A program made the translations under genes and the position numbers. Shown piece by piece: positions 35,779 through 44,954 of a DNA stretch of 64,000 bases. Below the pieces are notes generated by a model, which saw only the letters and a list, made by a program, of their open reading frames with translations, did no database searches and was not told the DNA's origin. How positions within the stretch are numbered: position 1 is the stretch's first letter; each line of letters opens with the position of its first letter. The DNA is from an uncultured Lutibacter sp. (lineage in GTDB: Bacteria; Bacteroidota; Bacteroidia; Flavobacteriales; Flavobacteriaceae). The stretch lies in NCBI RefSeq assembly GCF_947495725.1, contig NZ_CANLZZ010000002.1, forward strand, positions 124,001 through 188,000. The letters are read 5' to 3'.

Positions 35779-37569
35779 TTGAAACTAGAAATTCAAATAA
35801 AAACATTACCAACACAGCCTGGAGTTTATCAATATTATGATAAGAATGGGACTATTCTGTATATTGGAAAGGCAAAAAATTTAAAAAAAAGAGTTGCATC
35901 GTACTTTAATAAAACCCACGACTATGGGAAAACAAATGTACTTGTAAAAAAGATTGCAGATATAAAACATATTGTTGTTAATACAGAGACCGACGCATTA
36001 TTATTAGAAAATAACCTAATAAAAAAATACCAGCCAAGGTATAATGTAATGTTGAAGGATGACAAAACTTATCCTTGGATTTGTATTAAAAAAGAGCGTT
36101 TCCCACGTGTTTTTTTAACTAGAAATGTTATTAAAGATGGTTCGGAATATTACGGTCCATATACCTCGGTTAGAACCGCTAAAGCACTTTTAGATTTAAT
36201 AAAAGAACTTTATCAGTTGCGTTCGTGCAGCTATTTTTTAAGTGAACAAAATATTGAGCAAGAGAAATATAAAGTTTGTCTCGATTTTCATATTGGAAAT
36301 TGTAAAGGCGCATGTGAGGGATTACAAGAAGAAGAAAATTATAATAACGATATAACTGCAATAAGGAATATTATAAAAGGAGATTTTAAAGAGGCTATAA
36401 AATCGTTTCATAGTTTAATGATGTCCTTTGCCGAGAAAATGGAGTTTGAAGAAGCACAAAAAATAAAAGAAAAAATAGATTTATTATCCAATTATCAATC
36501 AAAATCTACCGTTGTAAACCCTTCAATTACTAATGTTGATGTATTTTCAATTGTCTCGGATGAAAGTTATAGTTATGTAAACTTTTTTAAAATTTCCAAT
36601 GGAGCAATTATTCAATCGCATACTTCAGAAATTAAAAAGAAATTAGATGAAACGGATAAAGAATTATTAGAACTTTCCATTATTGAAATTAGACAACGAT
36701 TTAACTCACAATCGAACGAAATTTATGTGCCTTTTAAGGTTGATTTAGGTGAAAAAATTAAAGTTACTGTCCCAAAGTTAGGAGATAAAAGAAGAATTGT
36801 AGAGTTAAGTATTAGAAATGCAAAATATTATAGGCAAGAACAGTTTAAACAAATTAAAATTGTTGATCCAGACAGACATGTAAAACGGTTAATGGCCCAA
36901 ATGAAAAAAGATTTAAGGTTAAGTGAAGAGCCAAGAAACATTGAATGTTTTGACAATTCAAATATTCAAGGAACAAATCCGGTAGCGGCTTGTGTGGTGT
37001 TTAAAAACGGTAAACCAAGTAAAAAGGATTACAGACATTTTAACATTAAAACTGTTGAAGGACCCGATGATTTTGCTTCAATGGAAGAAGTAGTTTTTAG
37101 AAGGTATAAACGTTTACAAGAAGAAGGTATTGAGTTACCGCAGCTAATTGTAATTGATGGAGGAAAAGGGCAACTATCTTCGGCTTTAAAAAGTTTAGAT
37201 ATTTTAGGGTTAAGAAATAAAATAGCAATAATTGGTATTGCTAAAAGACTAGAAGAAATTTATTATCCCGATGATCCTGTTCCTTTATATTTAGATAAAA
37301 AATCTGAAACCCTAAAAATTATTCAACAATTACGAAATGAAGCCCACAGATTTGGAATAACACATCATAGAAATAAAAGAAGCAAAAGCGCATTAGAAAA
37401 TGAACTTGAACAAATTGTTGGCATAGGTAAACAAACTGTTGTATCTTTATTAAGGAATTTTAAATCGGCAAAAAGAGTTGGATTGGCATCACTTGAAGAA
37501 ATAGAGAAAGTAGTTGGTAAATCTAGAGCAATAAAAGTTTATAACCATTTTAATAAAAATAAAAATTAA
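35779..37569 (+). CDS. uvrC: Excinuclease ABC subunit C
   Basis: UvrC makes both incisions in nucleotide excision repair. The N-terminal GIY-YIG nuclease has GVYQYYDKNGTILYIGKA (about 14-31). Cysteines in the region after it (CSYF, CLDFHIGNCKGAC) match the Fe-S site reported for UvrC. The UvrB-binding UVR motif FEEAQKIKEKID is at about 222. The RNase H-like domain begins ECFDNSNIQG, and HhH motifs end the 596-residue protein. The start codon is TTG; no ATG is available. It overlaps the next gene by one base. Confidence 0.97.
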   Translation: MKLEIQIKTLPTQPGVYQYYDKNGTILYIGKAKNLKKRVASYFNKTHDYGKTNVLVKKIADIKHIVVNTETDALLLENNLIKKYQPRYNVMLKDDKTYPWICIKKERFPRVFLTRNVIKDGSEYYGPYTSVRTAKALLDLIKELYQLRSCSYFLSEQNIEQEKYKVCLDFHIGNCKGACEGLQEEENYNNDITAIRNIIKGDFKEAIKSFHSLMMSFAEKMEFEEAQKIKEKIDLLSNYQSKSTVVNPSITNVDVFSIVSDESYSYVNFFKISNGAIIQSHTSEIKKKLDETDKELLELSIIEIRQRFNSQSNEIYVPFKVDLGEKIKVTVPKLGDKRRIVELSIRNAKYYRQEQFKQIKIVDPDRHVKRLMAQMKKDLRLSEEPRNIECFDNSNIQGTNPVAACVVFKNGKPSKKDYRHFNIKTVEGPDDFASMEEVVFRRYKRLQEEGIELPQLIVIDGGKGQLSSALKSLDILGLRNKIAIIGIAKRLEEIYYPDDPVPLYLDKKSETLKIIQQLRNEAHRFGITHHRNKRSKSALENELEQIVGIGKQTVVSLLRNFKSAKRVGLASLEEIEKVVGKSRAIKVYNHFNKNKN

Positions 37570-39788
37570 TGAAAAAGATAATGCTAATCTTATTCATGTT
37601 TTCGATTTCAATCGGGTTTTCCCAAAATGACTCGATTAAAAAAGATATAAAAGTAGGTCTTGTTCTTAGCGGAGGAGGCGCAAAAGGATTGGCGCATATT
37701 GCGGCATTAAAAATAATTGAACAAGCAGGAGTTAGAATTGATTATATTGGAGGAACAAGTATGGGGGCAATTATTGGCGCATTGTATGCCTCAGGTTACA
37801 CAGCTAACCAATTAGATTCAATAGTAAAAAGAATAGACTTCAATACAATTTTATCTGATGAATTGCCAAGGAAAGCAAAACCATTTTATGAAAAAGAAGG
37901 CGTAGAAAATTATGCGATATCGGTTCCAATTCAGGATAAGAAAGTTGGTATTCCAGTAGCTATTTCCGAAGGGCAAAATGTATTAAATTTATTAACTGAG
38001 TTAACACAGCAAGTTAACAGTATTAACGATTTTAATAAATTACCTATACCATTCGTTTGTATAGCTACAAATTTGGAAACTGGAACTCAAGAAGTTTTAA
38101 ATAAAGGATTTTTACCTGAAGCAGTTAAAGCAAGTGGATCATTTCCAACATTATTAGCTCCTGTAGAAATTGACGGGAAATTGCTTACGGATGGAGGAGT
38201 TGTTAATAATTTCCCTGTAGAAGAAGTATTAGCTATGGGTGCCGATGTAATTATTGGTGTTGATATTCAAAGTGGATTAGCTGATAAAGAGGAATTGAAT
38301 TCGGCAGTTAAAATATTGAATCAAATTGTTGGTTTTCAAATGTATAAAACTTTAGTATATAAATACAATATTGTTGATTTGGTTATTAAACCTAATATGC
38401 GAGATTACACCGTAGTTTCATTTGATAAAATAAATGAAATTTTAAAAGAAGGTGAAATTGCCGCTCTTGAAAAATTGGAACAATTAAAAGATATTGCTAG
38501 TTGTCAGCTAAAGACAAAGAGTAAAAATAATAATAACGTTTATGGAGAAAATTTTCTCGTTAAAAAAATTGAAATCCATGGAAATTTAAATTATACACGA
38601 GCTTATATACTTGGAAAGTTAAACTTAAAAACAGGAGAAATAACTAGTTATAAAGGGTTAGTTGAGAGTATTAATAATTTAACAGCAACAAAGAATTTTG
38701 AGAATATTCAATATAGAATAATACATGAAAATGATGGATGTATAGTTAAATTTAAAGTAAAAGAACATAGAGTATCAAATTTATTACAGCTTGGTGTACA
38801 CTATGATGATATATATAAAACAGGAATTTTATTGAATTTAACAACCAAACACCTATTTAATAAAAATGATATTTTTTCAACAGATTTAATTTTAGGAGAT
38901 AATATAAGATATAATTTAAATTATTTTATAGATAATGGGTTTTATACAAGTTTTGGTATAAAATCTAGATACAATAGCTTTAGTTCTAATGTTAATTTTG
39001 ATGAAGGAAGTGTAAATAAAATAAATTTAGTTTATGAAGATTTTACAAATCAAATATACTTTCAAACGGTTTTTAGCAGAAAGTTTGCCATTGGAGTTGG
39101 AGGTGAGTATAAACATTTAAAGGCTTTTACCGAAACTATTTCTTCTTTAGAAAATAATAATTTAAATGCAAACGATAAGAAAAGATTGTATTTTGATAAT
39201 TCGGATTATTTAAATTTGATAGGTTATTTAAAGATTGATACCTATGATAAAAAATACTTTCAAAAGAAAGGAGCCTACTTAGATATGGATTTTAGGTGGT
39301 ATTTAGGGTCTTCAGATTTTAACGAAAATTTTTCTTCATTTTCACAATTTAAAGGAAAAATAGGCTTTGCGTATACATTCTTTAATAATTTAACAATGCA
39401 CTTTATTTCTGAGGCAGGTATTACAATTGGAGATAATGAAAATAGGGCGTTGGATTATAATGTTGGAGGCTATGGTAAAAATTTTATAAATAGTTTTATT
39501 CCGTTTAATGGTTATGACTTTGCTGAATTAAATTCAAATTCTTTTTTGAAGTCTGGTTTAACAGCTCGATTGGAATTTTTACCTAAAAATTATTTGTCAG
39601 CAACTGCTAATTTTGCGAGAGTGGAAAGAGATTTATTTAATGAAGGGAAGATTTTTGAAAACACCAAATCGGGATATATGCTTGGATATGGAATTGAAAC
39701 TTTTTTAGGGCCAGTTGAAATAAACTATGCTTGGTCCCCGGATCATACTCAAAAATTCTGGTATTTTAATGTTGGGTATTGGTTTTAA
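37569..39788 (+). CDS. Patatin-type phospholipase with outer-membrane barrel
   Basis: A 739-residue exported protein. The signal peptide ends at about 19 (IGFSQ). The patatin domain (about 28-290) has VLSGGGAKG, nucleophile elbow GGTSMG (Ser about 64) and TDGGVVNNFP (Asp about 208). A POTRA-like segment follows (about 325-400). The C-terminal 330 residues alternate aromatic and polar residues and end in FNVGYWF, typical of an outer-membrane beta barrel. This is the PlpD-like architecture of type V secretion. It is translationally coupled to uvrC. Confidence 0.92.
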   Translation: MKKIMLILFMFSISIGFSQNDSIKKDIKVGLVLSGGGAKGLAHIAALKIIEQAGVRIDYIGGTSMGAIIGALYASGYTANQLDSIVKRIDFNTILSDELPRKAKPFYEKEGVENYAISVPIQDKKVGIPVAISEGQNVLNLLTELTQQVNSINDFNKLPIPFVCIATNLETGTQEVLNKGFLPEAVKASGSFPTLLAPVEIDGKLLTDGGVVNNFPVEEVLAMGADVIIGVDIQSGLADKEELNSAVKILNQIVGFQMYKTLVYKYNIVDLVIKPNMRDYTVVSFDKINEILKEGEIAALEKLEQLKDIASCQLKTKSKNNNNVYGENFLVKKIEIHGNLNYTRAYILGKLNLKTGEITSYKGLVESINNLTATKNFENIQYRIIHENDGCIVKFKVKEHRVSNLLQLGVHYDDIYKTGILLNLTTKHLFNKNDIFSTDLILGDNIRYNLNYFIDNGFYTSFGIKSRYNSFSSNVNFDEGSVNKINLVYEDFTNQIYFQTVFSRKFAIGVGGEYKHLKAFTETISSLENNNLNANDKKRLYFDNSDYLNLIGYLKIDTYDKKYFQKKGAYLDMDFRWYLGSSDFNENFSSFSQFKGKIGFAYTFFNNLTMHFISEAGITIGDNENRALDYNVGGYGKNFINSFIPFNGYDFAELNSNSFLKSGLTARLEFLPKNYLSATANFARVERDLFNEGKIFENTKSGYMLGYGIETFLGPVEINYAWSPDHTQKFWYFNVGYWF

Positions 39789-39790
39789 AA

Positions 39791-39818
39791 AAAAAGCCCC
39801 GCATTAAGCGGGACTTTT
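39791..39818. terminator. Bidirectional terminator
   Basis: AAAAG and CCCGC pair with GCGGG and CTTTT with one mismatch, loop ATTAA. It separates the convergent phospholipase and RNase G genes. Confidence 0.75.
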
Positions 39819-39836
39819 ATAGATATTGTGTATGCC

Positions 39837-41387
39837 TTATTTAATTAATTTACCCTCTGAATTGGTAAATTCAAATTTTAAATATTGATAAGCATCTCTT
39901 GGTAAAATTTTAATCCACTTTTTATGTTTTGAAAACCATCTATGTTGTATTGATGGTATTCCTTTTTTTAAGTAGGCAGCAATAAAAGGATGTACATTAA
40001 GTACAATTTTTTTATGCCCTTTTAAATTAATAAGTTTTTCTAGTTCAGCTTCAATTTTGTCTAAAATAACAATTGGAGCCTCAACTTCACCTTCGCCGCT
40101 TGGGTTAGGTTCTTTTGTTTTAATTACTAATTCAGGTCTAACTCTTTGTCGTGTAATTTGTACTAAACCAAATTTACTTGGAGGTAATATTTTGTGCTTT
40201 GTTCTATCAAATGCCATTTCATTTCTTAAATGATCATAGAGCTTTTGTCTATGTTCAGCCGTGTGCATATCAATAAAATCAACCACAATAATTCCACCCA
40301 TATCACGTAATTGTAATTGCCGTGCAATTTCTGATGCTGCAATTAAATTAACTTCCAATGCGGTATCTGCTTGAGACATTGCTTTATTGGATCGGTTACC
40401 ACTATTTACGTCTATTACATGAAGTGCTTCCGTGTGTTCAATTACTAAATAAGCACCTTTGCTCATAGAAACAGTTTTTCCAAATGATGTTTTTATTTGG
40501 CGTTCAATACCAAATTTCTCAAAAATTGGTAGTTTCGATGTGTATAATGATACAATGGATTCTTTTTCTGGATCAATTTCTTGAAGATATTCTTTAGTCT
40601 CTATATACATTGTTTCATCATTTGTAACAATGCTAGTAAAAGAATCGTTAAATATATCTCTTAAAATTGAAGAAGCTCGATTTAACTCGCTTAGTACTTT
40701 AATTGGTGTTTGTTGTGCTTTTGAATTTCTTATTTTTTTACACATAACCACCCACCGTTCTAAAGAATTTTGCAAATCTTTATCTAGTTCCGCTACTTTT
40801 TTATTTTCTGCAACGGTTCTAATAATAACTCCAAAACCTTTAGGTTTAATGCTTTTTATTAGTCTTTTTAATCGTTCTTTTTCATCAGGATCCATAATTT
40901 TTTGTGAAACGGAAACTCTATCTGAAAAAGGAACTAATACTAAATATCTACCTGCAATTGAAATTTCAGAACTCATTCGAGGACCTTTGGTAGATATTGG
41001 TTCTTTTACAATTTGAACTAATAAGTTTTGACCTGTTTTTAAAACGTCAACTATACTTCCATTTTTATCAATGTCTTTTTCTAGTTGAAAGTTTTTTAAA
41101 GTGTAATCTTTAATTTTACCTGAGCTTATACCTTTAATAAATTTATTTAGAGAGGTTAACTGTGCTCCTAAATCATGGTAATGTAAAAAACCGTCCTTTT
41201 CATAACCAACGTTAACAAACGAGGCATTTAATCCGGAAAGTACTTTACCAATTTTAGCTAAAAAAATATCTCCAACAGAAAATTTATTTCCATTAGATTC
41301 ATTATTTAACGCAGTTAATCTTCCATCTTTTAATAAGGCAAAATCAATATCAGAGGAATTTGATCGTATAATTAATTCTGTTTTCAC
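39837..41387 (-). CDS. rng: Ribonuclease E/G family protein
   Basis: A 516-residue endoribonuclease, RNase G size. The N-terminal S1 domain (about 38-130) is followed by the RNase H-like core. The catalytic metal ligands are in VIDVNSGNR (about 325-333) and GGIIVVDFIDMH (about 365). The zinc-link motif CPxCxG is missing; its position reads EPNPSGEGE. RNase G/E degrades mRNA and matures rRNA. The start codon is GTG. A strong hairpin sits 17 bases upstream of it. Confidence 0.93.
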   Translation of the reverse strand: MKTELIIRSNSSDIDFALLKDGRLTALNNESNGNKFSVGDIFLAKIGKVLSGLNASFVNVGYEKDGFLHYHDLGAQLTSLNKFIKGISSGKIKDYTLKNFQLEKDIDKNGSIVDVLKTGQNLLVQIVKEPISTKGPRMSSEISIAGRYLVLVPFSDRVSVSQKIMDPDEKERLKRLIKSIKPKGFGVIIRTVAENKKVAELDKDLQNSLERWVVMCKKIRNSKAQQTPIKVLSELNRASSILRDIFNDSFTSIVTNDETMYIETKEYLQEIDPEKESIVSLYTSKLPIFEKFGIERQIKTSFGKTVSMSKGAYLVIEHTEALHVIDVNSGNRSNKAMSQADTALEVNLIAASEIARQLQLRDMGGIIVVDFIDMHTAEHRQKLYDHLRNEMAFDRTKHKILPPSKFGLVQITRQRVRPELVIKTKEPNPSGEGEVEAPIVILDKIEAELEKLINLKGHKKIVLNVHPFIAAYLKKGIPSIQHRWFSKHKKWIKILPRDAYQYLKFEFTNSEGKLIK

Positions 41388-41403
41388 TCTGAATTGTTTT
41401 TAT

Positions 41404-41434
41404 GTTCAAAAAAGCAATATTGCTTTATTTGAAC
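41404..41434 (-). promoter_or_regulatory. Hairpin in the rng leader
   Basis: On the minus strand GTTCAAA and AAAGCA pair with TGCTTT and TTTGAAC: about 13 pairs with one mismatch and loop ATAT. It lies between a possible transcription start and the GTG. It could be a feedback element or an upstream terminator. Confidence 0.55.
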
Positions 41435-41521
41435 GATTTATAATAAGTTTTCAGGAATTTTACCCAACGATAGTTAATATTAAATAACTATCTATTTCAA
41501 TGAACTTTCTTAAAATTCAAA

Positions 41522-41546
41522 GAAAAAGTAAGCTAAGCTTACTTTT
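41522..41546 (-). terminator. Terminator overlapping the small basic gene
   Basis: AAAAAGTAAG pairs with CTTACTTTTT across five bases; on the minus strand a T run follows. The stop codon of the 30-residue gene is within the hairpin. Confidence 0.8.
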
Positions 41547-41631
41547 TCTTTTTGTGTCTATTTGCTCTTGCTCTTTTCTTACGTTTGTGAGTAGAGATTT
41601 TAGCTCTTTTTCTTTTTTTACCACTTGGCAT
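41539..41631 (-). CDS. 30-residue very basic protein
   Basis: A short ORF, ATG to TAA. It begins MPSGKKRKRAKIST and ends RARANRHKKKK. About 18 of 30 residues are Lys, Arg or His and there is no acidic residue. It starts 35 bases after the HU stop and ends in its own terminator, so it is probably the second gene of the HU transcript. Similar short sequences are familiar from Bacteroidota genomes as unassigned small proteins. Binding to RNA, ribosome or DNA is plausible; no function is known to me. Confidence 0.8.
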   Translation of the reverse strand: MPSGKKRKRAKISTHKRKKRARANRHKKKK

Positions 41632-41666
41632 AATAAAATGTTGTTATGTTAATAATTTCTTTTAGC

Positions 41667-41957
41667 TTAAGCTACTTCAACGCTGCTTTTTACACCCTCT
41701 ACAAATACTTTTGCAGGTTTAAAGGCAGGGATATTGTGAGCTGGTATTTTTATTGTTGTATTTTTCGAAATGTTTCTCCCAGTTTTTTCGGCTCTTGTTT
41801 TAATTATAAAACTTCCGAATCCTCTTAAGTAAACATTATCTCCTTTTTCTAAAGAATTTTTTACCTCGTCCATAAACGCTTCAACAGTTGCTAAAACATC
41901 TGCTTTCTCGATTCCAGATTTATCTGAAATATTCGATACGATTTCTGCTTTCGTCAT
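41667..41957 (-). CDS. HU/IHF-family DNA-binding protein
   Basis: A 96-residue nucleoid protein. The N-terminal helices MTKAEIVSNISDKSGIEKADV and the core VYLRGFGSFIIKTRAEKTGRN are diagnostic. The arm contains the conserved Pro (IKIPAHNIPAFKPAK) that intercalates DNA. The length is usual. It is divergent from mutY and preceded by a strong promoter. Confidence 0.95.
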   Translation of the reverse strand: MTKAEIVSNISDKSGIEKADVLATVEAFMDEVKNSLEKGDNVYLRGFGSFIIKTRAEKTGRNISKNTTIKIPAHNIPAFKPAKVFVEGVKSSVEVA

Positions 41958-41998
41958 TTTTAAATATTGTTATATATGTTATTATAAAATTAAGACGG

Positions 41999-42029
41999 CA
42001 AATATAGGATATATAAATCAAAATCAAAA
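41999..42029 (-). promoter_or_regulatory. Promoter of the HU gene
   Basis: On the minus strand TTTTG, 18 bases, then TATATTTG is a full consensus match. It gives a leader of about 36 bases. Confidence 0.8.
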
Positions 42030-42090
42030 AGTTAATTCATTAAAATTTAATCAATTAAAACATGTATTATTGCATTTATTAAAAAAACCA

Positions 42091-43131
42091 ATGAATTTTT
42101 CTAACCAATTAATAGTGTGGTATTTACATAACAAAAGGAGTTTGCCTTGGAGAGCAACAAATAATCCTTATTATATATGGTTATCTGAAATTATTTTACA
42201 ACAGACTAGAGTAGACCAAGGAATGGACTATTATTTAAAGTTTGTTGAGGCATTTTCTACGGTTTATGAATTGGCAAATGCTTCAGAAGAAGAAGTGTTA
42301 AAGCTATGGCAAGGTTTAGGTTATTATTCACGAGCTAGAAATTTGCACTTTTCGGCAAAATATATTGTCAATGATTTAAATGGTGTGTTTCCAAGTACAT
42401 ATAATGAGTTGTTAAAACTTAAAGGAGTTGGCGATTATACGGCATCTGCCGTTGCATCCATATGTTTTAATGAGCCAACAGCAGTTGTAGATGGAAATGT
42501 TTATAGAGTGTTAGCGCGTTATTTTGGAATTGAAACACCTATTAACTCAACCAAAGGAGTTAAAGAATTTAAAAATTTAGCTCAGGAACTTATAGATACT
42601 AAAAATTCGGGAACTCATAACCAGGCAATAATGGAATTTGGAGCGCGTATGTGTAAACCTCAAAATCCAGATTGTGAAATTTGTCCGCTAAACAATAGTT
42701 GTATAGCATTATCAAAAAAAATAATTAAAGAACTTCCTGTAAAGGAAAAAAAGATTAAAGTAAAAAAAAGGTATTTTAATTATTTGGTAATTCAAACCGA
42801 CAATGATTTAACAAAAATGGTTAAAAGAGAAAAGGGTATATGGAAAAATATGTACCAATTTCCATTAGTTGAAACTTTGTGTCCAATTAACGAAGAAGAA
42901 TTAATTGAAAGTGAATTGTTTAAAAGCTTATTGGGTACAAATAAAGTCAATTTAAAACTTTTACAAAATAATTCTAAACCACATAAATTGTCTCATCAGC
43001 ATATTTATTCAAAGTTTTGGTTAATTAAAACCAATTCTAGTAAAAATTTTAACCAAACCTGGCAGGTTGTTAAGCAATTACCTGTTCCAGTTCTGATTGA
43101 TAATTTTTTAAACGAATTTAATTTCAACTAA
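42091..43131 (+). CDS. mutY: A/G-specific adenine glycosylase
   Basis: MutY removes adenine mispaired with 8-oxoguanine. The 346-residue protein has the HhH motif LKGVGDYTASAVAS with catalytic Asp nearby (AVVDGNVYRV) and the 4Fe-4S cysteines C-X6-C-X2-C-X5-C (CKPQNPDCEICPLNNSC, about 190-206). The C-terminal NUDIX-like domain that senses oxoG ends with PHKLSHQHI. The ATG at 42091 is chosen because MNFSNQLIVWY is the usual N-terminus; an in-frame TTG lies 21 bases upstream. Confidence 0.95.
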   Translation: MNFSNQLIVWYLHNKRSLPWRATNNPYYIWLSEIILQQTRVDQGMDYYLKFVEAFSTVYELANASEEEVLKLWQGLGYYSRARNLHFSAKYIVNDLNGVFPSTYNELLKLKGVGDYTASAVASICFNEPTAVVDGNVYRVLARYFGIETPINSTKGVKEFKNLAQELIDTKNSGTHNQAIMEFGARMCKPQNPDCEICPLNNSCIALSKKIIKELPVKEKKIKVKKRYFNYLVIQTDNDLTKMVKREKGIWKNMYQFPLVETLCPINEEELIESELFKSLLGTNKVNLKLLQNNSKPHKLSHQHIYSKFWLIKTNSSKNFNQTWQVVKQLPVPVLIDNFLNEFNFN

Positions 43132-43140
43132 TTTTTTTAG

Positions 43141-43148
43141 TACTTTTG
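43141..43148 (+). promoter_or_regulatory. Predicted -7 element of ssb
   Basis: TACTTTTG matches TAnnTTTG, 19 bases before the ssb ATG. No clear -33 TTG. Confidence 0.5.
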
Positions 43149-43167
43149 AATATTAAATCTAAAAAAA

Positions 43168-43608
43168 ATGGCTGGAACAATAAATAAGGTAATTTTAATA
43201 GGGCATTTAGGCGATGAAGTAAAGATGCACTACTTTGATGGTGGAAATTCTATTGGCCGTTTTCCATTAGCCACAAACGAAACCTACACAAATAAGCAAA
43301 CGGGAGAAAAAGTAACCACAACAGAGTGGCACAATATTGTTGTGCGAAATAAACTAGCCGAAATTTGTGAAAAATATTTGAATAAAGGTGATAAAGTTTA
43401 TTGTGAAGGTAGAATTAAAACACGTCAATGGGAAGGTGAAGATGGGTCTAAAAGATATACTACCGAAATTCACGTTGTAGATATGACTTTTTTAAGTACA
43501 AAAAGCGAACTGAATAACCCATCTCCAAATGTTGCTCCGAAATCAGAAACAACAAAGCCAAACCCTTCAGTTAACGAAGTTAGTGGCGACGATGATTTGC
43601 CATTTTAA
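43168..43608 (+). CDS. ssb: Single-stranded DNA-binding protein
   Basis: A 146-residue SSB. The OB fold (about 1-108) starts AGTINKVILIGHLGDEV and includes TEWHNIVVRNKLAE and YVEG-like YCEGRIKTRQWE. A Pro/Asn/Ser linker leads to the acidic tip DDDLPF that docks partner enzymes. It lies between mutY and gldE, a gene order seen in gliding Flavobacteria. Confidence 0.96.
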   Translation: MAGTINKVILIGHLGDEVKMHYFDGGNSIGRFPLATNETYTNKQTGEKVTTTEWHNIVVRNKLAEICEKYLNKGDKVYCEGRIKTRQWEGEDGSKRYTTEIHVVDMTFLSTKSELNNPSPNVAPKSETTKPNPSVNEVSGDDDLPF

Positions 43609-43629
43609 GTTTAATTAAATTAAAAGTAC

Positions 43630-44946
43630 TTGGATCCTGAGCCCACATTTTTATTAATAAATTTATTAGAGAGTATTAATATTTGGTTATTAATAAGTAT
43701 AGTTGCGCTTTTTTTATTGCTTTTACTCTCTGCCTTAATTTCCGGTGCAGAAGTTGCTTTTTTTTCACTTTCAAAAGAAAAGATTGTTGCTGCAGCCCAA
43801 TCAAAGTTAAGTAAAGATAAAATTGTTGTTGAACTACTGGAGAATCCGCAAAAACTTTTGGCAACAATATTAATTTCTAACAATTTTATAAATATTTTAA
43901 TTGTTTTAATATTTGCTTATATAGGCGAATCAGTTTTTAGTCATATTTCGTCGGTCTTATTAAAATTTTTAATAGAAGTAGTTTTAGTAACGTTTTTAAT
44001 TTTACTTTTTGGTGAGGTTTTGCCAAAAGTTTATGCCACAAGAAACGCTCTTAAGTTTTCATCATTTATGGCGTTTCCATTAAAAATACTAAGTAAACTT
44101 TTAACATTTGTAAGTGCTCCTTTAATGAGTTTAACAAATGTAATAGAAAACAGATTGGGGCAAAAACAATCTAGTTTGTCAGTCGAAAAATTGTCGCAAG
44201 CATTAGAACTAACATCTAACGAATCAACAACAAAAGACGAACAAAAAATATTAGAAGGAATTGTAAGTTTTGGAAATACAGAAACCGGTCAAATTATGAC
44301 CCCCAGAATTGACGTATTTGCACTTTCTAATATGGAGACTTATGAAAATGTAATTTCGAAAATTGTAGATAAAGGATATTCTCGTAATCCTGTTTATAGT
44401 GAAAACACCGATGATATAATTGGTGTCTTATATGCTAAAGATTTGTTGCCTCATTTAAATAAATCTAATTTTAAATGGCAAAGCCTAATAAGAGACCCTT
44501 ACTTTGTTCCTGAGAATAAAAAATTAGATGATTTATTGAAAGAATTTCAAGAAAAGAAAAATCATTTAGCAATTGTAGTAGATGAATATGGAGGTACAAG
44601 TGGTATTATTACACTAGAAGACGTTATTGAAGAAATAGTTGGTGATATTAATGATGAGTTTGATGATGATGATGTTTCATATTCAAAATTAGATGCAAAT
44701 AATTTTGTTTTTGAAGGGAAAACCAACCTAAAAGATTTTTATAAAATTGTGGAGGTAGAAGATACCGATTTGTTTGATAAGAATAAGGGAGAATCAGAAA
44801 CTATTGCTGGTTTTATTTTAGAAATCTGCGGAAAGTTTCCAAAGAAAAATGAAGTTATTAAATTTAAACCATATACTTTTAAAATCGAGTCTATGGATAA
44901 GAAACGAATTAAACAAATTAAAATTACAATACATAGAAACTCATAG
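43630..44946 (+). CDS. gldE: Gliding motility-associated membrane protein GldE, CBS-domain
   Basis: A 438-residue inner-membrane protein: an N-terminal CNNM/DUF21 segment with four hydrophobic helices (about 15-170), a CBS pair (about 215-335, with IMTPRIDVFAL and HLAIVVDEYGGTSGIITLEDVIEEIVGD) and a CorC-like C-terminal domain. The general family is hemolysin C/CorC-like. Position between ssb and gldD identifies GldE, needed with GldD for gliding in Flavobacterium. The start codon is TTG. Confidence 0.9.
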   Translation: MDPEPTFLLINLLESINIWLLISIVALFLLLLLSALISGAEVAFFSLSKEKIVAAAQSKLSKDKIVVELLENPQKLLATILISNNFINILIVLIFAYIGESVFSHISSVLLKFLIEVVLVTFLILLFGEVLPKVYATRNALKFSSFMAFPLKILSKLLTFVSAPLMSLTNVIENRLGQKQSSLSVEKLSQALELTSNESTTKDEQKILEGIVSFGNTETGQIMTPRIDVFALSNMETYENVISKIVDKGYSRNPVYSENTDDIIGVLYAKDLLPHLNKSNFKWQSLIRDPYFVPENKKLDDLLKEFQEKKNHLAIVVDEYGGTSGIITLEDVIEEIVGDINDEFDDDDVSYSKLDANNFVFEGKTNLKDFYKIVEVEDTDLFDKNKGESETIAGFILEICGKFPKKNEVIKFKPYTFKIESMDKKRIKQIKITIHRNS

Positions 44947-44954
44947 TCTTTAGA

